NCBI RefSeq assembly: GCF_001653235.2
Contig: NW_019154048.1
Span: 124,001 to 188,000, forward strand
Reading direction: 5' to 3'
Origin: Pochonia chlamydosporia 170
Lineage: Eukaryota > Ascomycota > Sordariomycetes > Hypocreales > Clavicipitaceae
Length of the DNA stretch: 64,000 nt
The notes under the pieces were generated by a model. That model was not told the DNA's origin and did not search any database. It saw only the letters and a program-made list of their open reading frames with translations. The position numbers and the translations under genes were made by a program. Below, piece by piece: positions 11,186-20,890 of the stretch. Each line of letters starts with the position of its first letter. Position 1 is the stretch's first letter.

Positions 11186-13581
11186 ATGCGGTCCCCTGGT
11201 GGTAAATTCGTTGCGCCTATACCATTGAACTCTCAAGGGCATGCAACTATACGTCGAATCCTCATTGCTAATAGAGGCGAGATTGCTTGTCGGGTAATCG
11301 ACACATGTCGCAAGCTTAATATCACATCTGTTGCTGTCTATGTCGATGAGTATGTCGCTCCCAAGCCCCCCCGTGAGGTGAGACCTGATGCAAAGTCCGC
11401 TAACAAGCCTTGAACTTAAGGGATGACACTTCACAACACATCGCATTGGCCGACGAATCCATCGGGCTGGGCTCCATGGATCAACCAGGTGGAAATCCTT
11501 ACTTAAACATTGACCTGCTTGTCCGTGTTGCAGTGGAGAACAGAATTGATGCTATTCACCCTGGTTACGGTTATCTGAGCGAGAATGCCGACTTTGCAAC
11601 GGTGGTGCGCAACGCTGGTATTACATTTGTAGGACCCAGTCCAAGCGCCATGGCAACACTTGGTGACAAGCGGTCGGCAAAGGCATACCTTCGCGAGCAT
11701 GAACCATCTGTGCCTCTAATCCCAGGCTTCGCTGGAACAAGTCAAGATTCTACAGAGCTCGAGAGAATGGCAGATGAGATTGGATATCCAGTCATGCTCA
11801 AGGCCTCAGCAGGCGGCGGAGGCAAAGGCATGCGCATCGTCCAAGAGCGTTCACAGTTATGCGCCGAATTGGAAACCGCACGATCCGAAGCGGCCAGATT
11901 TTTTGGCTCAAGCGACTGCATCTTGGAAAAGTATATAGAACAAGGCAAACACATTGAGGTTCAAATTATAGGAGATAGCCATGGGAACGTCATTTCACTT
12001 GGAGAACGAGACTGCTCCGTGCAAAGGCGACACCAAAAGGTCATTGAGGAGGCACCATCCCCATGGTTGGATGATGAGAAACGCAAGGAAATGAGCGATG
12101 TAGCAATCCGAATTGGAGAGCTCCTCAGTTACGAAAACGCAGGCACCGTCGAGTTTGTCTTTGATGTCGCCACTGGCAAGTTTTACTTTTTAGAAGTAAA
12201 CACGCGGTTGCAAGTCGAACATCCTATTACGGAAGAGGTCACAAGGCTCGATATTGTCTCGTTGCAGCTGTTTGTCGCCGGTGGCGGTGATCTAACAACT
12301 CTGGAACCTCTTCAACAAATCAAGCCCATCGGACATGCAATCGAATGTCGACTGTGCGCTGAGAATCCACAAAGAGACTTCTATCCTGGACATGGTGTAG
12401 TACGACTCTGGCGGCCAGCAGACAGCTATAGCCATCTTTCCAATGACAACACTGTCCGATTCGAAACTGGTATCACAACAGGGTCTCGAATTTCCATCCA
12501 CTTTGACTCCATGATTGCCAAAATCGTTGTCTGGGAACCAACCCGAGCGCTTGCACGGGCCAAAATGATCAAGGTTCTCGCAGGTACTGCGTGTGTTGGA
12601 GTCGGCACAAATCAGCTGTTCCTACAAAGCTGTTTGCTCCATGAACAGTTCTCAAACCCAGCTTATACCACTTCATTTATCCCCGACAACTTGGCTTCCC
12701 TCTTACAGTCCCCATATGCCGCGGCCGCCTCTGAAGTGGTATCCGGATTGCCACTCTTGGTCTCCTACGTGATCAACAGCGCAATAAAACGAGAGATCTC
12801 GGGTAAAACACGCCCGTTTTCAAATATCCGGCCAGGGTTTCGCAATCAATCATTCGACACGGTGAATCACGCTGGTCGCAGAATCGTCGTTATTGATGAC
12901 GATGCGTCAGTGAAGGAATCGTTTGTTTGCTCGTGGACCGAAGCTGGAAACAAAAATGCCCGCACTACCAGCGGTACAATCGCTGCACTTCCAGAAGTTG
13001 ATGGTACAAATGTAACCTCGAGATACAACCAGTTGAGCAATGCTCTGCGCCAGGGCACACTACCAAGCCAGCGGAACTTCAGTGTTGGTATCAAGTCCTG
13101 CGATCTGAAAGTTGTGAAGCCTTTAGTGCGATCTTCTTCGCCTTGGTACGAAGCAACGGTACATGCCACACTGAATGGGAAACAATGTCTCTTACAAGTT
13201 GCCACCGAAAGCAATAATATCGGCCAAAGGGGTATCAGTCAAGTGGCACAAGGGGTTCGGGCTATGTGTCATGTACCACAGCTAGGAACTTGGGTCGACT
13301 TGACCAGCTTCAGCGTGCTCTCCTTTTTCGAAAACATTCGGGAGAAGCAAGTGGAATTTTCGGGTGAAAAGCTGAGACACATCAATGCCCCAATGCCTTG
13401 CAAGGTACTCTCCGTGTTGACAACGGACGGTGAAACTGTCAAGAGTGGTGATAAGGTCATGGTGGTGGAGAGCATGAAGATGGAAATCAACATTTTTGCT
13501 TCTGTAGAAGGTGTGTTTAAACCAAAGGTCAACGAAGGGGATGCTGTTGACGAAGGTAGAGCTCTCTGTATGATTGAATAA
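11186..13581 (+). CDS. Biotin-dependent acyl-CoA carboxylase alpha subunit (3-methylcrotonyl-CoA-carboxylase type)
   Basis: Two exons, 11186-11349 and 11421-13581, give 774 residues. The ATG at 11186 is the first in this frame; the frame extends upstream only without ATG. Domains in order: biotin carboxylase ([11 protein letters not shown] near the start), ATP-grasp with the glycine-rich [12 protein letters not shown] loop and [16 protein letters not shown], a middle BT-like region, and a C-terminal biotinyl domain with ESMKMEI, whose central Lys carries biotin. It carboxylates its own biotin using ATP and bicarbonate; the beta subunit at 13798-15850 would transfer the carboxyl group. The two genes converge, with 216 bases between their stops. 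The protein ends ALCMIE, so it has no PTS1 and no clear mitochondrial presequence. It may enter peroxisomes bound to the beta subunit (inference). Geranyl-CoA carboxylase specificity cannot be excluded. Confidence 0.92.
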
Positions 13582-13797
13582 ATACTGTTGCGACTTCAAC
13601 ATGGAGGTGACATATCCCAGTAACCCATCACGCATGTGCGGCCATGTGCATGATGAAACTGTTTGAAGGTGAAAGGGAGGAGTGTCATCTGTGTGATGGT
13701 GGATTGTGCCTTACTGACAAGCTGACTTTTGAAGGCGGACAACATTGAGAAAAACAAGCGTTACAATCTTGTAGATGTTATTGATCTTAGCACTATA

Positions 13798-15850
13798 TTA
13801 CATTCTAGCCAGCACGCGATGCGCAGCTGCACCCTGGACACCTGGGATCTTGACAACCTCCAGGCATATACCCAGAACATCTCTCGTGTCACGAGGGTCA
13901 ATAACTCCATCGTCGAGAAGAGCTGCACTGGTCCGGTAGCTCTCGCTGTCTCGCTGTACGCTGTCTTTGAGCGACTGGACTCGCGCTTCGACTGCTGCAT
14001 CATCCACTTCCTTGCCCTTGGATTTGGCGCTGTTCGCCTCGATAGTTTGCATTACACCAGCAAGCTGATCCGGGCCCATTACACTACAGCGACCAATCGG
14101 CCAGGTAAAAAGGAATCGTGGCTTATAGGGTCGGCCGCACATAGCATAATTACCAGCGCCATAAGATGCCCCGAGTATGATGGAAATATGAGGCACCGTG
14201 GAGCAACTGACGGCTGATACAAGTTGAGCGCCTTTCTTGATAATGGCGGCATGCTCTGCTTTAGTGCCGACCATGAAGCCAGTAACATTGTGCAGAAATA
14301 TAATCGGCAAGTTGCTGATTCGACCAAAGGTTACCATCTTGCTCGGGTATGGGTTACGTTGTCTGGGTATAGCACTTACGACTGGTTGCAGAGTCGGATG
14401 AATTGGGCTCCTTTGGATGCTTCGTCCGTGTTGATCACTGGAACTTGGTTGGCAATGATACCCACACCGTGACCTAGGAGTCATGTCAGCTTCGTTGGTC
14501 CAAGATGAAGGAAGAATCACATACCCAGTATGCTGGCGAAGCAAGTTAACATGTTCGCACCATAGCTTGGCTTAAAATCGGATAGACGGGAGTCATCTAC
14601 AATGCGAAGGAGGATCTCCTTCATGTCGAATGGCTTTCGAATATCGGGGTCAACCAGGGACAAGATGTCGTCCGGGGAGTATCGAGGAGGTAGAGGGGAA
14701 TCGACAACTGAAACGGTTTGTTCTATTGGCTGTCCAAGGGCAGCAACCCATTCTCGACCTTTGCGGATTGCGTCAAATCTAGAGTTTCTACTGTTAGAAA
14801 GCATCTCTTTCTGGCGCCCTGGGTTACGAAGTTACAGCATACTCATCGTCGGCAATTTGGTCTGCCAGACCCGTAATCTTGGCATGAGTTGCTGCACCGC
14901 CGAGTGTTTCAGCATCTACTGTCTCCCCAGTAGCCATCTTCACCAAGGGCGGGCCTCCCAAGAATACTTGCGCTTGGTCTTTGACGAAAATGCTGTAGTC
15001 TGAAAGGGCGGGATGATAGGCGCCCCCAGCGGTCGACGACCCAAAGACGATTGCGCATGATTGATGTCCCAGCTGGCTTCTCTTGGCAAGATCTCGGAAA
15101 ATTTGGCCTCCTGCGTGGAAAACTTTGAATTGCTGGGGGAGAAACACGCCGGCCTATTCTTGATTAGGTTGTGTCATGAAATCCGTGCGCATCTGATTAC
15201 TAGGACTTACTGATTGAACCAGTGCAACGATGGGCAGACCATTCTCAGTAGCAATTTCCGTGACTCGATTCTGCTTCGGCACTGTTCACTGGCAGTGAGT
15301 AACTTGACTTGTTTCCCCTGACAGGCAATGATGAAAGTGTACTCCGTACTCACCGGTGAATTCATTCCAGGCACCTCCGCTCTGTGTTGGAATGTGTGAT
15401 AACACCAGACATGGTCTCGCGCTGCATCGTGAAACTTGAATCAGCTCGGCTTCCATTCCACATGTCGTTTCAGCAACTCACCAAATGCTCCCTATGCCTG
15501 CAATGAGATTGGCGCAAGGAGGTGCGCCCTCTTGTTGGAATCCAGCATATGCACAAAGCTCAAGGAAAGGCGAGTCTTCGTCCAACAAAAGCGAAATTCT
15601 ATCTCGAGCTACAGAGTGGTCTTAATCTCTGCTCATTCTTAGGCTTGGGGTTGTAAATTGGCTCACCTAATAATTGTCCCCTCGACTGGTGCTTTGTCTG
15701 TGAGCTCGGCGTAGCTTCAGTTGTAGCATATTTAGAGGCAGCCTCAAATTTTTCTAGTATCAGTTGCCACGATTCCCAGTTCGCTTTGAATTGAGGACCG
15801 CGAAGATCGAGGAGCGACTCAACCGCAGGTAGCGCACTGGAGCCCGACAT
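13798..15850 (-). CDS. Acyl-CoA carboxylase beta subunit (carboxyltransferase), PTS1-like ARM end
   Basis: Eight exons fit one frame: 15850-15667, 15608-15482, 15421-15354, 15281-15211, 15153-14843, 14778-14525, 14473-14380 and 14314-13798, giving 541 residues. The acceptor of intron 5 is the least certain; CTCTAG at 14779 is preferred because a CTAAC branch site lies just upstream, and AACAG a few bases earlier is the alternative. The protein follows methylcrotonyl-CoA carboxylase beta throughout: [10 protein letters not shown], the [17 protein letters not shown] oxyanion segment, [38 protein letters not shown] and [14 protein letters not shown]. It transfers carboxybiotin's CO2 to a 3-methyl-2-enoyl-CoA. 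The C-terminus is VLARM, and ARM fits the PTS1 pattern. There is no N-terminal presequence; the start at 15850 gives the common family N-terminus. Confidence 0.9.
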
Positions 15851-16288
15851 GATGGTTCTCGCTGAATGGAATAATTTTGGGTGTGCAAGTTCTGTAACGA
15901 TGCGATGCTATTCTCTCAATTTCTTGCTCCCAGCCCCTGCGACTCTTTAGGTCATTCTAAATTTGATGGCTTGCCAAATTTGCCTACCTTGGTGCATGAC
16001 ATATGACGGAGACGGAGACGGCCACGGGCAGACGGCCGGCCCACCACTTTGGCGATGCCGATGCTCCAACGCGGCGCAGATCAAGTCGCCTGGGTGTAAA
16101 ATGGCTTTACTGATTTCCTAATATGGCATTTGTGCTTGGATTAAGGATTTTACTACGGATTAATGTACTAGACGGTGTCAGCACAAAGTCCCGTTGACAT
16201 TATTTGACATAAACATTTTTTGTACTTCAAAATCGTCTGCATGCAACGCTACCCTTGTCCCTGACATCTGCACAGCATCAAAAGTACA
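15851..16288. promoter_or_regulatory. Divergent promoter with 6-base-periodic CGG array (carboxylase beta / acyl-CoA synthetase)
   Basis: This 438-base gap separates divergent genes. CGG triplets start at 16007, 16013, 16019 and 16025 with an exact 6-base period, then at 16033 and 16037; the core CGGAGACGGAG is shared, on the opposite strand, with the 10695-11185 promoter. The arrangement would place half-sites on nearly alternate faces of the helix. The rest of the gap shows nothing recognisable. Confidence 0.5.
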
Positions 16289-18262
16289 ATGTCTACTCAG
16301 CAAACAAAACTCTCCATTGTCAGCGGTGCGACCGATGAGCCGCTATGGACTTCCACTTTAGGCGCACTGATCGAAACCCAGGCGAGGCATTATGGCGAAC
16401 GTACCGCTGCAGTATTTCCATGGCAAAATGTGTCGATGACTTATCGAGACCTGCTTTTCCGAAGCAAGCTTATTGCCAAAGCCCTGCTTGCCTCTGGAGT
16501 CCAGCATGGGGATGCGGTGGCTATTACAGCCGGGAATTGCTTTCAATACATCGAAGTGTTTTTTGGGGCAGCTCGAATTGGCTGCCCCGTGGTAGTTTTG
16601 AACTCTACCTACACGCCGTCTGAGCTATTACGAGCAGCAGCATTTTCTAGTATGTAATAAGATCTCTCTTGAGTGTAACTCCCTAATCACATGCGTCATA
16701 GAATGCAAAATTGTTTTCGCAGCACGGTTCTCTGGTCCTCGGGGAGATCTGTCCGAGCATCTCCATCACCTTGCTAGAAATTGCAGAGATGATGTTCAAC
16801 TCATTCTCTTTGACGACTTGTTCAAGGCATCGGATGCGCGAGTAAAGTCGACCACATACGACGACTTTGTTGCGCGGCAAGAAGTATCACGCCTTAGCGA
16901 TTTGCTGTTGATGAAAAAGGAGTCACTTGTCAAGGCGGATGATGTGCTCAACATACAATTTACCTCTGGTTAGTGCAAACATTTGCAATTTCCAGGTATG
17001 AAACACTGACACTGACATGGACGAAACTTAGGCACAACTGGCTCACCAAAAGCCTCTATGCTCACACATATGTTAGTCAATTCTAGATGTCGCTTGCAAT
17101 CTTCAACGCTAACGATATGCGATTCAGAAATTTAATAAACAACGGCAAGCTTGTTGGAGATCAACTTCGGCTTACTCAAACAGATGTCATCTGTTGTCCA
17201 CCACCATTGTTCCACTGCTTCGGTCTCGTCATGGGTCTTCTTGGTGCCGTTACGCACGGGAGCTCGATCGTCTTTCCTTCGTCGCAGTTTAACGCAGACC
17301 TGATTCTGGACAGCATTGAATCTGAACGGTGCACTGTTCTATACGGTGTTCCAACTATGTTTGTCGTCGAACTGGAAGCCAACAAAAAGCGGAAGAGAAA
17401 CACGTCATCACTTAAAAAGGCACTTGCTGCTGGCTCACTGGTCCCACAAGCCGTGATGGATAGAATCAAGCGAGAAATCAACCTGGATACTGTGCTGATT
17501 GCATATGGCATGACCGAGACCAGCCCAGTAACCTTCGGTACAGGCTTTGATGACCCTGCGGAATACCGACTTACCTCTGTAGGGACCGTCTTCCCCCACA
17601 CCAGCGCCAAAATTATCGATTCCAAAGGCAATATTGTGCCTCGCGGAGTTCGTGGTGAAATTTGCACCAGTGGATATGCTCTTCAAAAGGGGTATTTGAA
17701 CAACCCTCAAAAAACGGCAGAGGCGATGAGAACAGACCGTGATGGCGTGCTGTGGATGCACACGGGGGATGAGGGCGTCATTGATCAGAACGGATATTGC
17801 CGAGTAACTGGTCGAATTAAAGACACGATAATTAGAGGTAGGGCAATGGCTATTTCAAGCGCGCGAGCAATTTGTCGCTAATTTTGAAACACACATACAG
17901 GTGGCGAAAACATCATGCCAACCGAGATTGAAGAACGGCTTCTGGCTCACGAGAGCATCGCGGAGGCAAGCGTCGTCGGTCTACCGGATGAAAAGTATGG
18001 TGAAGTTGTGGCATGCTTTCTGCGCCAAAACGAAGCGTGTATCAGACCTGATAACGCCGGCATTGCTATCTGGGTGCAGAAGACTCTTGGCCGCCACAAA
18101 GCCCCCAAGTATGTATACTGGATTGGGGATGCCGGGGTTGGGCAAGACTTTCCCAAGACGGGAAGTGGGAAGCACCAGAAACATATTCTTCGGGATATTG
18201 GAACGAGATTGTTGCAGAGCGCTGCTGTGGCACAGGTTGATACACTCAGGGCACGATTGTGA
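16289..18262 (+). CDS. AMP-forming acyl-CoA synthetase (ACSF2-like), PTS1 ARL
   Basis: Five exons, 16289-16649, 16702-16968, 17032-17071, 17128-17837 and 17901-18262, give 579 residues. The AMP-binding signature TSGTTGSPKASMLTH is assembled across introns 2 and 3. Further adenylate-enzyme motifs follow: PPPLFHCFGLVMG, AYGMTETSPV, MHTGDEG, RVTGRIKDTIIRGGENIMP, and the C-terminal catalytic Lys in GSGKHQKHILR. It joins a carboxylic acid to CoA through an acyl-adenylate. Resemblance is to the ACSF2-like short/medium-chain group; the actual acid is unknown. The C-terminus is TLRARL, and ARL fits PTS1. The gene is divergent from the carboxylase beta gene. A CoA ligase in a branched-chain acyl-CoA cluster suggests that a free acid, rather than an amino-acid-derived CoA ester, is the starting point (inference). 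Confidence 0.9.
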
Positions 18263-18857
18263 AGACTTGGGCAAGCTAGAATCTTAAATGTTACGTCTTG
18301 AGCGAAAATTCCCCTTAGAAGTCGTACTGCTTGCACAAGTTCATACCATGTACCTAAGTATGTAATCATTGTGACTAAATCCGTGCATTTCTTCAAACAC
18401 GGAAAATGCGTGTGAAGAGCTCAATGTACACCCATCAGGTTGACAGAGAGGGTGTGCGATAGGATCTATTCAGTAAGACCTCAGCAGACTTGCATGACAT
18501 CTACAGAGGTTCAACCACCCAAACCTCGTCCACGGTTAGCTACCAGGATCACTTATTCCACTGGTGTAAGCATTTCAGATCATGAGCATGCACACGGCCA
18601 GACGGCGAGGTGTGGAGACGGCCGCCGGAAGACGGACGGAGGACACGGACATCCGGTGCGTGTCCGGTTTCGGATGCATCAACCATGATTGTGCCGAGGT
18701 CGATTCGGATGTGTTGCTCGTCTGAAATGGCCATCGTATCCAGTTTCAAGCCAGAGACATGGCGCGAAAATAATATGTGACTGCGGTTTTCTTTGGGCTG
18801 CTCAAATCACCTCAACCATCATCTTCATGCGTGGAGCGACTATCCCATTGCAACACC
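18263..18857. promoter_or_regulatory. Promoter with CGG-rich array upstream of the lyase-hydratase fusion
   Basis: CGG triplets start at 18595, 18603, 18619, 18626, 18633, 18637, 18646, 18654 and 18665, about 190-260 bases before the ATG at 18858. The segment contains GGAGACGG, shared with the array near 16007, and ACACGGAC, shared with the array near 6023. Spacing is less regular than in the divergent promoters. No gene is visible in the gap. Confidence 0.45.
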
Positions 18858-20729
18858 ATGGCATTGCCAACTTCAGCCTCTTCAGTCCGAATTGTCGAAG
18901 TCGGGCCGCGTGACGGACTTCAAAATGTGAAGAAACGGATTCCGACCGCCACGAAAATCGAGCTCATTACAAAGCTACTTGCAGCTGGTCTTCAAACTGT
19001 TGAAGTCACGTCCGTCGTCAGCCCAAGAGCTGTTCCACAACTGGCAGATTGCGAGTCGGTGTTGGTGGATACACAGGTCCAACGATTGCTTCAGGACCCT
19101 CAAAGAAGAGCCCCTGTTCTGATTCCGAACTTAAAGGGTCTGGATATTGCGCTGAAACACGGCGTCAAAGAAGTCGCCGTCTTTGTTAGCGCGTCAGAGG
19201 GCTTCAGTCAAGCCAACATCAAGTGCAGCGTGCAACAGGGGCTCGATAACAGCCGCCATGTTGCTGAAAGGGCTCGGTCTCAGGGCATAGCTGTGCGCGG
19301 GTAAGCCAATCCCGACCCCTCATGTCTTGCGAAAGAAGCTTATACGTCTCAAAGTTATGTGTCCTGCGTCATTTCATGTCCCTTCGACGGACCAACGCCA
19401 CACCAGGCTGTTCTAGGATGCGTCAGACAATTATTAGACATGGGCTGCTATGAAATTAGCCTAGGGGATACTATTGGCGTTGGGACACCTAAACAAGTGC
19501 GAAACCTCATCTTTTTCTTAGTTGAAGCGGGGATTCCCCTGGCAAACCTCGCTGGACACTTCCATGACACTTATGGCCAGGCCATGGCAAATGTGTGGGC
19601 TGCATACGACTGCGGTTTGCGAGTGTTTGACAGCAGTGTAGCCGGTCTTGGAGGTTGTCCGTATGCCCCTGGTGCAAAAGGCAATCTGGCCACAGAAGAC
19701 CTGGTATACTCGCTAGAGATGTCGGGAATACATACTGGTGTAGACCTGGAGCAACTCGTCAACATTGGCAACTGGATATCGCAACAGCTCTCAGCTCCGA
19801 ACTCAAGCCGTGCTGGTGTTGCCTTGCGAGCAGCGAGTAGCAGAACCAAGTCTCGCGAGATTCCACCGAGCACGAACTTGAGATGGACTCAGCAAGATGC
19901 CGGTGAAGGCATTCAGGTCTTCCGAAGCGGAACAAATCTCAAGCTTGTTCTGAACCGTCCTCGAAACGGCAACGCTCTTACAGCCAGCATGATATCACAA
20001 CTGACCGACATCTTTGAAACAGCGCGACTAGATCAAACTATTACAAGAATTGCTCTCGCTGCTCAGGGCAAATACTTTTGCACGGGGATGGACCTCGGAC
20101 GAGGCAGTTCGCCCGTCGCCAAAGGTGGTTCCACTTCGGATGCGCAGTTTACTCGTTTGACACGACTCTTTGAAGCCATTGACAATGCACCACAAGTCAC
20201 TATTGCCCTCGTTCAGGGTCCGGCGTTTGGGGGTGGTGTTGGGCTTGCTTTTGCGTGTGATATTCGTCTTATGACCAGCACGGCTAGCATTAGACTAACC
20301 GAAGTGCGACTTGGACTTGCGCCAGCGACGATATCGAAGTATGTGACTCGAGAGCTTGGTGTTTCATTTACTCGCGAAGCCATGCTATCTGCGCGCACTA
20401 TATCCTCGCAGGAACTTTTGAGATTAGGCAAAGTTGCCGCCGTTATTGAGCCAGGCGAAGAGGCACAACAGGCCCTTGACACTTACATGATTCGCCTGAA
20501 GCAATGTGCGCCCCGTTCGTCAACATTGACGAAGAAGTTGGTTCGGCTAAGTTGGGAAGATGGCGAGGGCGGCAACAAACAGGCTGACGGTATTCGCCAA
20601 GTATTTGACGAGATGATGATGCCAGACAGTGAGGCAGCCCACGGCCTCGAGCAGTTCCAGTCCGGTGTAAAGGAAATAGATTGGGATAGCTATACTCTGA
20701 CAAAGGCACAGAAGAAATCTCGATTGTAG
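18858..20729 (+). CDS. HMG-CoA lyase fused to methylglutaconyl-CoA-hydratase-type domain, PTS1 SRL
   Basis: Two exons, 18858-19300 and 19355-20729 (54-base intron), give 605 residues. Residues about 1-315 are HMG-CoA lyase: VEVGPRDGLQN, RGYVSCVISCPFDG (completed across the intron), SLGDTIGVGTP, HFHDTYGQAMANV and the catalytic-loop signature VAGLGGCPYAPGAKGN. After a linker, residues about 350-590 form an enoyl-CoA hydratase/isomerase domain: GNALTASM, GKYFCTGMDLGRG, GPAFGGGVGLAFACDIRL and LTEVRLGLAPATIS, closest in pattern to LiuC-type methylglutaconyl-CoA hydratases. There is no stop or splice signal between the domains. One polypeptide would hydrate the 3-methylglutaconyl-type CoA and cleave the resulting HMG-type CoA to acetyl-CoA plus a 3-keto acid. 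The ATG at 18858 leaves no mitochondrial presequence. The C-terminus is KKSRL, a strong PTS1. Confidence 0.92.
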
Positions 20730-20890
20730 ATTCTGCTATACTAGTTGTGTGTGTATATACATAGTAGGTAAAAAGCCAATGCTGCCATTTGGGTCGGAGT
20801 CTCAAAGTCATCACTGATCAACACAATTCGACTTATATTACAACGAAAAGTCACATTTGCCAGTAACGCCATAAATATTGGCTGCCCATG

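Noticed and set aside
13729..14217. 162-codon plus-strand open frame
   Set aside because: It lies antisense to the last exon of the carboxylase beta gene, whose minus-strand reading is strongly conserved; the plus frame is a shadow.
9078..20729. The cluster as the ordinary mitochondrial leucine pathway
   Set aside because: No mitochondrial presequences are visible on the enzymes while four end in PTS1-like tripeptides, and a CoA ligase and fused lyase-hydratase are not part of the usual mitochondrial set. A genome-wide search would settle it.
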